Counted from the stretch's first letter, positions 51,346 through 59,984 are shown. The stretch: 64,000 bases of DNA from Acidimicrobiales bacterium (GCA_016794585.1 JAEUJM010000018.1:62001-126000), one strand, 5' to 3'. Notes: a model not told the origin generated them from the letters alone. Numbers and translations are program-made.

Positions 51346-51361
51346 TGGCCGGCGGGGAGGG

Positions 51362-52141
51362 TCAGACGGCGTCGGGGCGCAGGAGGGCGTCGGTGCCCCC
51401 GTCCACGAACAGCACCTGGCCGTGCACGAAGGTGGCGTCGGGTCCCAGCAGGAAGCACACCGCGCCGGCCACGTCGTCGGCCGAGCCGCTGGCCCGCACC
51501 CCGGAGGGCAGGGTGTCGATGCCGGCGGCGATGAGCGGGTCGGCGAGCAGCCCGTCGAGCATCGGGGTCTCCATGCGGCCGGGGGCGACGGCGTTGAGCC
51601 GCACACCGGCGTCGCCCCACGCCCGGGCCCGCTCGCGCACCCCCTGGGCCACCACGCGTTTGGCGCTCGAATACGCGATGGCGGACCGGTAGGCGGTGCC
51701 GTCGACGGCCGCCGCCCGCGCCGCTTCCTCGTCGCCGGCGCGGAGGACCGCGACGAGCGCCTCGTCGGCGGAGCCGTCGACCGCGCCGATGCTCGAGATC
51801 GCGACCGCGGCCGGGTCGGCGCCGCGGGCGAGCAGGGGCAGGAGCCCGTCGAGCACGGCCAAGGCACCGAAGGCGTTGACGCTGACCACCGTCGCCGGGT
51901 CCGGGTGGATGGGGGAGACCGCGGCGCACGACACGAGGCCGTCGAGGGCGTCGGTCGCCTCGGCGACGGCCGCCAGTGCGGTCGCCCGACCCTCGGCGGT
52001 GCCGAGGTCGGCGAGCAGGTCGACCAGCTCACCCCCTTGGACGTCGATGCCGATGGTCGTCCGGCCCGCGGCGCGGAGGCGGCGGACGACCGCGGCGCCG
52101 AGGCCGGACGCGCTGCCGGTGACGACGATCGGGTGGCTCAT
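51362..52141 (-). CDS. short-chain dehydrogenase/reductase
   Basis: 259 residues. The cofactor motif TGSASGLGAAVV, DGLVSCAAVSP (NNAG position), the catalytic Ser and YSSAK (YxxxK), and VAPGRMETPMLDG are the classical SDR set, similar to 3-alpha-hydroxysteroid dehydrogenase-like proteins. The insertion around DGSADEALVAVLRAGDEEAARAAAVDG before the tyrosine is also seen in that subgroup. Substrate unknown. Upstream 25 bases away is a secreted protein gene on the same strand. Confidence 0.9.
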   Translation of the reverse strand: MSHPIVVTGSASGLGAAVVRRLRAAGRTTIGIDVQGGELVDLLADLGTAEGRATALAAVAEATDALDGLVSCAAVSPIHPDPATVVSVNAFGALAVLDGLLPLLARGADPAAVAISSIGAVDGSADEALVAVLRAGDEEAARAAAVDGTAYRSAIAYSSAKRVVAQGVRERARAWGDAGVRLNAVAPGRMETPMLDGLLADPLIAAGIDTLPSGVRASGSADDVAGAVCFLLGPDATFVHGQVLFVDGGTDALLRPDAV

Positions 52142-52166
52142 GTCAACGGCTCGATCGAGCGCGGCG

Positions 52167-52955
52167 TCAGCCGGTGAAGCCGGGCTGCTGCTGGACCGCC
52201 ACGGCGGGCTGGGCGGCCGCCGCGAAAACGTTGGTGATGGTCTGGGTGCAGTCGGTGGGATCGATGATCGCGAAGCCGCCGTCCGGCCCTGCCGCCTCGG
52301 CCGACCGCACGGTGGGCCCGTCGTCGTCGCAGTCGGCGAGGTCGATCGTCGCGCTCTGGGCGCCGGCGTCATCGACCTCGCTGATCGAGCAGCTCTGCGG
52401 GGTGTAGGCGACGAGGTACTTGCTGCCGCCGTCGGCACCGAAGCTGAACGCGGTGTCGAGGAGGAAGCCCCCGCTGCCCTCGGAGAACTCGCTCGACACG
52501 CCGCCCCCCGCTGCCCTGTTACAGGTGACGGTGACGGGGAAGGTCGCATCGGCGGGGGCGTCGCCCTCGACCACCTTGGTGACGGTGACGGCGGCGATGC
52601 TGAGGGTCAACGAGCCGCTGACCACACCCTTGCCGGTGTCGCAGTCGAAGGTGGCGGTGTACACGCCGCCGGGCGTGCCCACGGGGAAGGCGATGCTGCC
52701 CGTGTTCGGGTCGTTCTGGGTGATGGTGGCGTCGACGCCGTCGACGGTGACCGTGGCGTCGGTGCAGGTGAAATTGTTGATCGAGTAGTCGAACACGGCC
52801 TGATCCGGGTTGCCGGACGCGTCGGCGGTGACCGCCAGGGCGTCGGCGCCTTCGTCGGTGGCCTGCGAGGGCGCCGCCAGCGCGGCGCCGGTCGCCGAGA
52901 GCGAAGCGGCGGCGAGCGCGGCGAGGGCCAGGAGAAGGCGATGGCGAGAACGCAT
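52167..52955 (-). CDS. secreted beta-rich protein (DUF5979-like)
   Basis: 262 residues. A clear signal peptide (RLLLALAALAAASLSATGAALA, cleavage near residue 28) leads into extracellular beta strands with cysteine pairs (FTCTDATVTV, FDCDTGKG; TCNRAAGG, SCSISEVDD; LADCDDD, TDCTQTITN). The second part, VTVTKVVEGDAPADATFPVTVTC, resembles the DUF5979-type repeats of actinomycete surface proteins. No sortase motif or anchor is visible, so it should be released. Function unknown. Confidence 0.68.
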   Translation of the reverse strand: MRSRHRLLLALAALAAASLSATGAALAAPSQATDEGADALAVTADASGNPDQAVFDYSINNFTCTDATVTVDGVDATITQNDPNTGSIAFPVGTPGGVYTATFDCDTGKGVVSGSLTLSIAAVTVTKVVEGDAPADATFPVTVTCNRAAGGGVSSEFSEGSGGFLLDTAFSFGADGGSKYLVAYTPQSCSISEVDDAGAQSATIDLADCDDDGPTVRSAEAAGPDGGFAIIDPTDCTQTITNVFAAAAQPAVAVQQQPGFTG

Positions 52956-53158
52956 GCCGGCAACCTAGTGCCTCGCCAGGGGCCCCTCGGGGTGGCGCAT
53001 CGCCGGGTCGGGGCGCTCCGGCCGGCGCGGCGAGCGACGTTCCCCGACGAGCGCGGATCGGCGGGCGCCGCCGGACCGCTGAGCGCGGGAGCCAAGGGGT
53101 TCGACGAGGGGACCTCCGGCTCTGGCGCCGGCCCGACCGCGCCTGCTTGCCTGTCGCC

Positions 53159-54277
53159 ATGACGACCACACCCCTCGACGCCGCCCGCGAGCTGTTCGAG
53201 GTCCTCGACACCAACGCCGCCACCACGCCGCCCGGCGAGCCCATGGCGAAGGCGTCGCTCGACGCCATCGAAGCCGCCGGGCTCTACGGGCCCATGGTCC
53301 CGAAGGCCGTCGGCGGCCTCGAGCTGCCGCTCGCCGACGTGGTGGACGTCTACGAGGAGATCTCGCGTGCCGACGGCTCGACGGGCTGGTGCTACTTCGC
53401 GGCCGACGTCGCCGCAGCGTTCTTCGGCGCCTACCTGCCCGACGCCGGCGCCGACGAGGTCTTCGCCGACGGGGTGCCCGTCGTGGCCGGCCAGTTCGCC
53501 CCCAACGGCACCGCCGTGGTCGAGGGCGACGAGCTCGTGCTCAGCGGCGACTACCAGTTCGGCAGCGGCATCGCCCACGCCGCGTGGGCCGGCGCCGGCA
53601 TGCTCACGGTGGAGGCGGACGGCGGCGACAGCAGCTACCTGATGGGGTGCCTGCCCGTCGAGGCCATCGAGCTGAAGGGCAACTGGGACGTCCTCGGCCT
53701 CCAGGCCACCGCCAGCTACGACTACACCGTCCGTGAGCAGCGCCTACCCCGCCACCGCACCTTCGACTTCTTCGCTCCCGTCGTGCACCGCGGCTCGGCG
53801 ATGCACGCCCTCGGGGTGCTGCCCCTCACCGCCGCCGGCCACGCCGGCTGGGCCCTCGGGGTCACCCGCCGGGTGCTCGACGAGGTGCTGGCCAAGGCCA
53901 AGGACACCACCCGCATGGGGGCGGCGACCTCCCTGGCGGACTCCGAGCGGTTCCTCTTCGAGTACGCCGGCCTCGAGGGCCGCTACCGGGCGGGGCGGGC
54001 CTGGGTGCGCGAGGTGTGCGAGGAGGCCGAAGCCGAGTCGGCCCGCGGCGGAGCGGTGTCCGCGCTCACCGCCAACCTGGTCCGCGAGGCCTGCCGCCAG
54101 GTGAACCAGGGCGGCGCCGAGATCGCCCGTCAGGCCTACCTGCTGGCGGGCACCAAGGGCCTCCGCGCCGGCCCCATCGAGCGAGGCTTCCGCGACCTGC
54201 ACGCCGGCGCCCAGCACTTCTTCGCCAGCCCCTCGGCGGCGGTCGACCTCACCCGCTCGTTGCTCGACGCCGGCTGA
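53159..54277 (+). CDS. acyl-CoA dehydrogenase-like flavoprotein (HsaA/DszC-type)
   Basis: 372 residues. GLYGPMVPKAVGGLELPLADVVDVYEEISRADGSTGW, then WDVLGLQATASYDY and the C-terminal helical domain ending FRDLHAGAQHFFAS are the pattern of flavin-dependent group D monooxygenases (HsaA, DszC, and phenol-type hydroxylases) that share the acyl-CoA dehydrogenase fold. The acyl-CoA dehydrogenase catalytic Glu is not evident, which supports a monooxygenase. ATG at 53159. Confidence 0.85.
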   Translation: MTTTPLDAARELFEVLDTNAATTPPGEPMAKASLDAIEAAGLYGPMVPKAVGGLELPLADVVDVYEEISRADGSTGWCYFAADVAAAFFGAYLPDAGADEVFADGVPVVAGQFAPNGTAVVEGDELVLSGDYQFGSGIAHAAWAGAGMLTVEADGGDSSYLMGCLPVEAIELKGNWDVLGLQATASYDYTVREQRLPRHRTFDFFAPVVHRGSAMHALGVLPLTAAGHAGWALGVTRRVLDEVLAKAKDTTRMGAATSLADSERFLFEYAGLEGRYRAGRAWVREVCEEAEAESARGGAVSALTANLVREACRQVNQGGAEIARQAYLLAGTKGLRAGPIERGFRDLHAGAQHFFASPSAAVDLTRSLLDAG

Positions 54278-54308
54278 GGCGCCGGTTGGCCGGCGGCGCG
54301 CCGAAAGG

Positions 54309-54875
54309 TCAGCGCGCCAGCGAGACGAGCAGCGGGACGTAGTCCTCGATGGTCTTCGCCGCCGGCTCGGTGCTCTTGGCCCCGTCGTCCCAGCGCCGCA
54401 GCTGCACGGCGGCCTCCCAGCCTGGACGGGACTCGAACTCGGCCACCTCGTCGGCGCTCATGGGTCCGCCCTGGATGGCCAGGCTGCGAACCGAGACCGG
54501 TGAGAGGGTCTCGGCGTAGGCGGGCTCGACCGCACAGAGGTAGCGCTTGGCGTCGACGTGCATGCCGACCGGCGCGCTGACCTCGGGGCCGAACCACCGG
54601 CCGAGCAGGCGCTCACCCACGGCGTCGTGGGCGCGGTCTGCGGCCACGAAGGCGCCCTCGGCGGAGTCCCAGGCGATGGTGAGGCGCCCGACGTCGTGGA
54701 GGAGGGCGGCGGCCACGGTGGCGGGCGGCGCGCCGGCGGCCTCGGCCAGCGCCGCCGCCTGGAGGGCGTGCTCGCGCTCGGTGACCACCTCGTCGTACAT
54801 GGCCGTGGCCTTGTCGCTGCGGTAGAGCTCGACGAGCTCGTCGAGCCCGTCCAGGGAGCCGCGGGCCTCGCTCAC
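54309..54875 (-). CDS. HD-domain mixed-valent di-iron oxygenase, PhnZ/TmpB-like
   Basis: 188 residues. The sequence matches PhnZ blocks: EREHALQAAALAEAAGA, ALLHDVGRL, MHVDAKRYLC, SLAIQGGPMSADEVAEFE and LRRWDDGAK. All metal ligands fit (His36, His60-Asp61, His83, His106, Asp163). PhnZ cleaves the hydroxylated phosphonate made by PhnY, giving glycine and phosphate; TmpB acts on trimethylated analogues. Here the substrate-gating Tyr is one residue nearer the His than in PhnZ (Tyr27 with Glu29), and QLEH is EREH. GTG start overlaps the dioxygenase stop by four bases. Substrate is inferred. Confidence 0.86.
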   Translation of the reverse strand: MSEARGSLDGLDELVELYRSDKATAMYDEVVTEREHALQAAALAEAAGAPPATVAAALLHDVGRLTIAWDSAEGAFVAADRAHDAVGERLLGRWFGPEVSAPVGMHVDAKRYLCAVEPAYAETLSPVSVRSLAIQGGPMSADEVAEFESRPGWEAAVQLRRWDDGAKSTEPAAKTIEDYVPLLVSLAR

Positions 54876-55648
54876 GACGCCGGGGCCTCGACCGGCCGGC
54901 CGAGGAAGTCGTCGGTGATGCTGAGGCGCACCCGGTCGGCATCGCCGTCGAGCGCGTCGAACTCGGCCACCTTGTCCTCGTAGTAGGTGGTGCGGAAGTC
55001 GCCCGCCGACGCCGCGTTGTAGGTGAGGTACAGGGCCCGCCGGGCCCGGTCGGTGGTGTTGGTGTCGCTGCGGTGGGGGGCGTACGAGTCGAACCAGAGC
55101 AGGTCGCCGGGCTCCAGCTCGACGGGCTGCCAGTCCAGCTCGGCCACCACGTCGTCCCGCAGGCCGCGGAGGCCTTCCATGGGCAGCAGGCCGCGCTCGT
55201 GTCCCTGGGCCACCCACAGGCACCCGCTGGCGACCGTGGCCGGGTCGAGCGGCACCATCACGCTGATGTGGTGGTCCACGAAGCGATAGGCCGGAGCGTC
55301 CTGGTGGGGGGCGAAGCCGCCGCCGCCGGGCTGCTTGTAGTTGACCTTCTCCTTGTACAGCAGGGCGGGCTCGCCGAAGAGCTGCCCGGTGACCTCGACC
55401 AGGAGACCCTCGGTCAACAGTGCCCGCAGCCCGGCGTGGTGGCCGATGAGGTCCTCGCTGCGGGCGATGGTCGGCCCACCGTCGGTCTGCTCGAAGTGGT
55501 GCAGGCCGGGGCCGCCGCCGGTCGCCCAGCCCTCCACCTCGTCGACCCAGGCGGCGATCTCCGCCACGCGGGCCTCGTCGAGCGCTCCTCGCAGGACGAG
55601 GTAGCCGTCCCGCCGCCAGGCCTCACGCTGCTCGTCGTCCAACTGCAT
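54872..55648 (-). CDS. phytanoyl-CoA-dioxygenase-like Fe(II)/2-oxoglutarate enzyme (PhnY/TmpA-like)
   Basis: 258 residues. The iron-binding HxD is in GFAPHQDAPAYRF and the distal His in DSYAPHRSDTNTTDRARRALYLTYN, with Arg for 2-oxoglutarate. Phytanoyl-CoA dioxygenase family enzymes hydroxylate an alpha carbon. The coupled HD-domain oxygenase downstream makes the PhnY-PhnZ pathway the likely setting: hydroxylation of a 2-aminoethylphosphonate-like compound, then C-P cleavage. No phosphonate transporter or PhnW is nearby. The family is certain; the substrate is inferred. Confidence 0.87.
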   Translation of the reverse strand: MQLDDEQREAWRRDGYLVLRGALDEARVAEIAAWVDEVEGWATGGGPGLHHFEQTDGGPTIARSEDLIGHHAGLRALLTEGLLVEVTGQLFGEPALLYKEKVNYKQPGGGGFAPHQDAPAYRFVDHHISVMVPLDPATVASGCLWVAQGHERGLLPMEGLRGLRDDVVAELDWQPVELEPGDLLWFDSYAPHRSDTNTTDRARRALYLTYNAASAGDFRTTYYEDKVAEFDALDGDADRVRLSITDDFLGRPVEAPAS

Positions 55649-55701
55649 CGTCGTGCCTCCTCACCGTTCGCACGCTCGCCCGGCCACCCTACCGAGCACC
55701 C

Positions 55702-55728
55702 CCCGGGGCCTTCCAAGGCCGTCCCGGG
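55702..55728 (-). terminator. GC hairpin downstream of the methyltransferase gene
   Basis: CCCGG-GGCCT-TCCA-AGGCC then CCGGG forms a 10-base-pair stem with a 3-base bulge. It lies between the methyltransferase stop (55822) and the dioxygenase start (55648) on the minus strand. CGGAG/CTCCG near 55735 adds a second small hairpin. Confidence 0.45.
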
Positions 55729-55821
55729 TGGCACGGAGGGTTCTCCGTCCGTTCGCCAGCGCGTCGCCGCCGGTTCGCCGGTGGCTCGGTTCGCGGGGTG
55801 GCTGCAGGCCGTCCCCGCCAC

Positions 55822-56646
55822 TCAGGGCCGGGCCAGCACCTCGCCGTGGAGGACGGCGAAGAAGCCGTCGGGCGCAGCCGCCCAGGCCCGGAACGCGTCG
55901 GCGAGATCGGTGAGCTCGGCCTCGTCGGCGAGGCCGTGCTCGAGGGCCTGCGTCGCGTAGGAGGACTCGGTGACGCGGTCGGCCCAGAGCGAGCCCCACC
56001 ACGACCGGGTCTCGGGGTCGGCGAAGGTCCAGGTGGACGTGGTGGCCGTCACCTCGCGGAAGCCGGCGGCCTGGGCCCATCCCAGGAGGAACCGTCCGGC
56101 GTCGGCCTCGGCCCCGTTGCGGCGGGTGAGGTCGTGGTAGATCGCCAGCCACCGGTCGAGGCGGGGATCGAGCGGTGCCCAGATCATGGCGGCGTAGTCG
56201 CTGTCGCGGATGGCCACGAGTCCGTCGGGGCGCACCACCCGGCGTAGCTCCCGCAGGGCGGCGACCGGATCCGCGAGGTGCTGCAGCACCTGATGGGCGT
56301 GGACCACGTCGAACGAGGCGTCCTCGACGTCGAGGGCGTAGACGTCGCCGACGGCGAACTCGACCGGCGGGTCCCCGCCCTCGGCCGACCCATCGGCGCG
56401 GGCCGCGTCGACAGCGTCGGACGCAGCGTCGAGGCCGAGCACGCGACCGGGTGCGACGCGCCGGGCCAGGTCCCGGGTGAGGTTGCCCGGACCGCATCCG
56501 ACGTCGAGCAGATCGAGGCCGGGCCGGAGGTGGGGGAGGAGGTAGGCGGCGGAGTTCTCGGCGGTGCGCCACCGGTGGCTGCGCAGGACGCTCTCGTGGT
56601 GGCCGTGGGTGTACGGGTCGGGAGGCTGCTCGGGCACGAGGGTCAT
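55822..56646 (-). CDS. class I SAM-dependent methyltransferase
   Basis: 274 residues. It opens HGHHESVLRSHRWRTAENSAAYLL, then motif I LDLLDVGCGPGNLTRDLARRV, DLEVEDASFDVVHAHQVLQHL-like region and RVVRPDGLVAIRDSDYAAMIW, as in UbiE/Methyltransf_11 enzymes. ATG at 56646 (MTLVPEQPPDP). The frame stays open upstream for more than 1 kb across the divergent genes, which is only high-GC shadow. The acceptor is unknown. Confidence 0.88.
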   Translation of the reverse strand: MTLVPEQPPDPYTHGHHESVLRSHRWRTAENSAAYLLPHLRPGLDLLDVGCGPGNLTRDLARRVAPGRVLGLDAASDAVDAARADGSAEGGDPPVEFAVGDVYALDVEDASFDVVHAHQVLQHLADPVAALRELRRVVRPDGLVAIRDSDYAAMIWAPLDPRLDRWLAIYHDLTRRNGAEADAGRFLLGWAQAAGFREVTATTSTWTFADPETRSWWGSLWADRVTESSYATQALEHGLADEAELTDLADAFRAWAAAPDGFFAVLHGEVLARP

Positions 56647-56716
56647 GGTCGCAGCTCCCAGGGAATTCCCAGGGTCCTTTACCCCTCCTTTGAGGGGTGA
56701 CGCCCACCCTGGACCC

Positions 56717-57196
56717 GTGACCGACCTCACCCCCGCCCCCGCCCCCGATCCGTACCCCGCCCCCGGGGCCATGCCCGCCCCGGCTCCTGGTGCCGAGGAC
56801 GGTCCCGCCCGGACCCCCGCCCACCGTGGTCGCATGATCGCCGCTGCCGTGAGCGCCGGCGCCTTCGTCGGGATCGGCATCGGCCTGGTGGCCACCAACC
56901 AGGGCGACACCGCCGACCCCGCGCCCGTCAGCGCCGACGGCGGCACCCAGCAGCCGTTCGGCTCGAACGGCCAGAGCGACCCCTTCGGCGACGCCGACGG
57001 CGACGGCCGCCTGGGCGACCCGGGCGACCAGTTCGGCGGAAGCGAGCAGTTCACCCCGCCTGGGGACCAGTTCGGCGGCGGCGAGGAGTTCACCCCGCCG
57101 AGCGACCAGTTCTCCACCCCGGACAGCGACGCCGGGGCCACGCCGTCGCCCTTCGGCGGCCAGACCGCACCCGACACGAACAGCGGAGGATCGTGA
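56717..57196 (+). CDS. membrane-anchored low-complexity protein with 13-residue repeats
   Basis: 159 residues, GTG start. Pro/Ala-rich N-terminus, one membrane segment (MIAAAVSAGAFVGIGIGLVA), then an outside tail with Asp/Gly stretches (SDPFGDADGDGRLGDPGDQF) and repeats of the form DQFGGxExFTPP. No known domain. Its stop shares bases with the ATG of the next membrane gene (TGATG), so the two proteins are made together. Confidence 0.55.
   Translation: MTDLTPAPAPDPYPAPGAMPAPAPGAEDGPARTPAHRGRMIAAAVSAGAFVGIGIGLVATNQGDTADPAPVSADGGTQQPFGSNGQSDPFGDADGDGRLGDPGDQFGGSEQFTPPGDQFGGGEEFTPPSDQFSTPDSDAGATPSPFGGQTAPDTNSGGS
57023..57121 (+). repeat. 39-base in-frame tandem repeat, about 2.5 copies
   Basis: GACCAGTTCGGCGG recurs at 57026 and 57065, and GACCAGTTC again at 57104, exactly 39 bases apart each time. 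The repeat encodes 13 residues (GDQFGGSEQFTPP and a close copy). Confidence 0.8.
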
Positions 57197-58008
57197 TGGA
57201 ACAGCTCTGGTGGTACACCGCCCGCGCCGGCGGCATCGTCTCGTGGGCCCTGCTCTCGGCCAGCGTGCTGTGGGGCCTCGCCCTCTCGACGAAGGTCTTC
57301 GGCAAGCGGCCCCGTCCCAACTGGCTGCTCGACATGCACCAGTGGTTGGGCGCTCTCACCATGATCTTCCTCGGGGTGCACGTCGTCGCCCTGATGTTCG
57401 ACAGCTACGTCGACTTCGGTCTCACCGACGTCCTCGTGCCCTTCGCCTCGGACTGGGACCCGTCCGCCGTGGCCTGGGGCATCGTGGCCTTCTACCTGCT
57501 GCTGGCCGTCGAGCTGACCGCCCTGGGGCGGCGCTGGATGCCGAAGAAGGTGTGGCGCAGCGTGCACTACCTGAGCTTCCCGGTGTTCGTGCTGGCCACG
57601 GTCCACGGCGTCGCCGCCGGCACCGACGCCACCACGACGATGGCGATCGCCCTGGTGGTGGTCGTGGTCGCCCTGGTGTCCCTGCTGTCGTTCGTCCGCC
57701 TCGACCAGGCCGCCCGCCAGGCCAAGCTGAACGCCGAGGCCGGCCCGTCGGTCCGGCCGGCTCCCCGCTCGCCTCGCCCGGCGGCGCCGGTCTCGGCCGC
57801 TCCCGAGGCCGCTCCTGTGGCCGCTCCCGCAACGGCTCCGGTGGCCCCTCCCGCCTACCGACCCCCCGCCGGCGCCGCGGCTCCCCGCCCCGCGGCGCCG
57901 GCTTCTCCGCCACCACCCGCCCGTCGACCGGCCGCCCCCGCCCCGGTCCCGGCGTCGCCTCCGGTCACGGCCCCCGCACCCGTGACCGCCGGCCGCACGG
58001 TTTACTGA
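57196..58008 (+). CDS. ferric reductase-like transmembrane protein with Pro/Ala-rich tail
   Basis: 270 residues. Five to six membrane segments with paired histidines (DMHQWLGALTMIFLGVHVVAL; VHYLSFPVFVLATVHGVAAG) match the ferric-reductase-like domain, a haem b electron carrier. The C-terminal 90 residues are Pro/Ala-rich and probably disordered. It resembles MsrQ-like or cytochrome b561-like proteins that pass electrons across the membrane. Coupled to the repeat protein upstream; no FMN-binding partner is seen. Confidence 0.77.
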   Translation: MEQLWWYTARAGGIVSWALLSASVLWGLALSTKVFGKRPRPNWLLDMHQWLGALTMIFLGVHVVALMFDSYVDFGLTDVLVPFASDWDPSAVAWGIVAFYLLLAVELTALGRRWMPKKVWRSVHYLSFPVFVLATVHGVAAGTDATTTMAIALVVVVVALVSLLSFVRLDQAARQAKLNAEAGPSVRPAPRSPRPAAPVSAAPEAAPVAAPATAPVAPPAYRPPAGAAAPRPAAPASPPPPARRPAAPAPVPASPPVTAPAPVTAGRTVY

Positions 58009-58012
58009 CGGG

Positions 58013-58912
58013 ATGGCACCCGGTCCCCGAGCCCCCCTCGGCGACCGGGTGCGGGTGGTGGACGGCGGCCTCGGCTCCACCCTCGAGGCCGCCGGCGCCG
58101 ACCTCGCCGCTCCTCTCTGGTCGGCCAAGGCGCTCGTCGAGCAGCCCGGACTCGTGCAGCAGGTGCACGAGTCCTTCTTCCGTGCCGGCGCCGACGTGGC
58201 CGTCACCGCCTCCTACCAGGTCAGCGAGGAGGGCTTCGAGGCCGCCGGGCGGGACGGGGCCGACGCCCGCCGGGCCCTCGCCCGTTCGGTCGAGGTGGCC
58301 CGAGCCGCCGCCGAAGCCACCGGCGGCGACCGTCTCGTGGCGGCCTCGGTCGGCCCCTACGGCGCGGTGCTGGCCGACGGGTCGGAGTACCACGGCCGCT
58401 ACGGCCTCAGCGCCGCCGAACTCACCGCCTTCCACCGCCGGCGCCTCACCGTCCTGGAGGCGTCCGGCCCCGACCTGCTCGCCATCGAGACCCAGCCGAC
58501 CCTCGCCGAGGCCGAGGCCGTGCTCGAGGCCCTCGACCATCAGGGCCCGCCGCTGTGGCTCACCTTCACCTGTGTCGCTGGCGCCCGCACGGCCGGCGGC
58601 GACGACCTCGTCGAGGCCGGTGGGCGGGTGGCGTCACACCCCCGGGTCGCGGCCGTCGGCGTGAACTGCACCGCCGCGGACGACGTCGCCGACGCGCTGG
58701 TGGCCCTGGCCGACACCGGCCTGCCCCTCGTGGCCTGCCCCAACGCCGGCGGCTCGTGGGACGCCGAGGCCCGGGTGTGGCGCTACGCCGGCACCGGTGC
58801 GCTCGACCCCGTGCGGGTCGCGGGCTGGGTGGCGCAGGGCGCCCGCCTGGTCGGCGGGTGCTGCGGCGTGGGACCCGACGACATCGCCGCCCTCCGCCGC
58901 TCTCTCATCTGA
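58013..58912 (+). CDS. mmuM: homocysteine S-methyltransferase
   Basis: 299 residues. VVDGGLGSTLEAAGADL, ADVAVTASYQVSEEGFEAAG, VGVNCTAADDV and the C-terminal zinc site GGCCGVGPDDIAAL are the family hallmarks; the first zinc cysteine is in VNC. It makes methionine from homocysteine using S-methylmethionine or S-adenosylmethionine. It starts four bases after the ferric reductase-like gene, likely the same transcript, without an evident link. Another methyl donor is possible. Confidence 0.88.
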   Translation: MAPGPRAPLGDRVRVVDGGLGSTLEAAGADLAAPLWSAKALVEQPGLVQQVHESFFRAGADVAVTASYQVSEEGFEAAGRDGADARRALARSVEVARAAAEATGGDRLVAASVGPYGAVLADGSEYHGRYGLSAAELTAFHRRRLTVLEASGPDLLAIETQPTLAEAEAVLEALDHQGPPLWLTFTCVAGARTAGGDDLVEAGGRVASHPRVAAVGVNCTAADDVADALVALADTGLPLVACPNAGGSWDAEARVWRYAGTGALDPVRVAGWVAQGARLVGGCCGVGPDDIAALRRSLI

Positions 58913-58958
58913 CTCCCGATGCCTCGGTCCATCGACCCCAGAACGGTCGCGGCGGGGG

Positions 58959-59984
58959 TCAGCCGGGGCTCGCCTCCGGGTCGAAGACCCGCACCAGGAG
59001 CTTGCCGAGGTTCTCGCCGGTGAAGAGCATGTTCAGCGCCTCGGGGGCGCGCTCGAGGCCCTCGAGCACGTGCTCGCGGTGGCGGATGCGCCCGTCGGCG
59101 ATCCACCCGGCCAGCTCGTCGGTGATGGCACCGAAGCGGTCCCAGTGGTCGAAGGTGTTGAACCCGGTCATCGTGGCCCGTTGGGTGATGAGCTCGAGGT
59201 AGTTGGCCGGACCCGGCTGCTTCTCCTCGGCGTTGTAGACCGCGATGGCGCCGCACAGCACCACCCGGGCGTGGCCGGCCAGGCGCTTGAGTACGGCGTC
59301 GAGCACGGCGCCGCCGACGTTGTCGAAGTACACGTCGACGCGCTGTGGGGTGGCCGCCTTGAGCTGCTCGTAGAAGTCCGGGGCCCGGTGGTCGAGGCAG
59401 GCGTCGAAGCCGAGCTCGTCGACCACCCAGGCGCATTTGTCGGCTCGCCCGGCGATGCCGACCACCCGGGCGCCGTGCAGCTTCGCGAGCTGCCCTGCGA
59501 TCGAGCCCGTGGCGCCCGCGGCGGCCGACACCACGACGGTCTCGCCCTCCTGAGGTCGGCCGATGTCCAGCATGCCGATGTAGGCGGTGATGCCGTTGTT
59601 GCCCAGTGCGCCGAGCGCGGCGGCGAGGGACATGCCGTCGGGGAGCCGGGTGGCGAAGCCGTCGTCGCGGATCACGGCGTAGTCCTGCCAGCCGGTGAGG
59701 GTGTAGACGGGGTCGCCCACGGCGAAGGCGTCGCACGCCGAGGCCACCACGTGGCCGGCGCCCGGGCACCGGACCGGCTCACCGATGGCGACGGGCGGGA
59801 AGTAGCTGCGGGCGTCGGAGATCCAGGTGCGCACGGTCGGGTCGATGGACAGGAGCTCGGTGCGGACCACGGCCTCGCCTTCGGCCGGCTCGGGCACGGG
59901 GCCCTCCACCATCGCGAAGTCCTCGGGGCGCACCAGGCCGTCGGGCCGGCGCGCGAGTGTCAGCTGTCGGTTCACGTCCCCCAT
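58959..59984 (-). CDS. MDR-family NADP-dependent oxidoreductase (CurA/prostaglandin reductase-like)
   Basis: 341 residues. RQLTLARRPDGLVRPEDFAMVEG, SIDPTVRTWIS, VVVSAAAGATGSIAGQLAKLHGARVVGIAG and VYFDNVGGAVLDAVLKRL match the zinc-free medium-chain reductases that reduce alpha,beta-unsaturated ketones with NADPH. ATG at 59984. Its end faces the homocysteine methyltransferase gene; the gap contains a single CCAGAACG half-site near 58932. It is 23 bases downstream of the PIG-L gene. Confidence 0.9.
   Translation of the reverse strand: MGDVNRQLTLARRPDGLVRPEDFAMVEGPVPEPAEGEAVVRTELLSIDPTVRTWISDARSYFPPVAIGEPVRCPGAGHVVASACDAFAVGDPVYTLTGWQDYAVIRDDGFATRLPDGMSLAAALGALGNNGITAYIGMLDIGRPQEGETVVVSAAAGATGSIAGQLAKLHGARVVGIAGRADKCAWVVDELGFDACLDHRAPDFYEQLKAATPQRVDVYFDNVGGAVLDAVLKRLAGHARVVLCGAIAVYNAEEKQPGPANYLELITQRATMTGFNTFDHWDRFGAITDELAGWIADGRIRHREHVLEGLERAPEALNMLFTGENLGKLLVRVFDPEASPG

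Noticed and set aside
56647-58206. Minus-strand open frame of more than 1.5 kb upstream of the methyltransferase
   Set aside because: Low-complexity sequence antisense to the repeat protein and the haem membrane protein; no domain visible.
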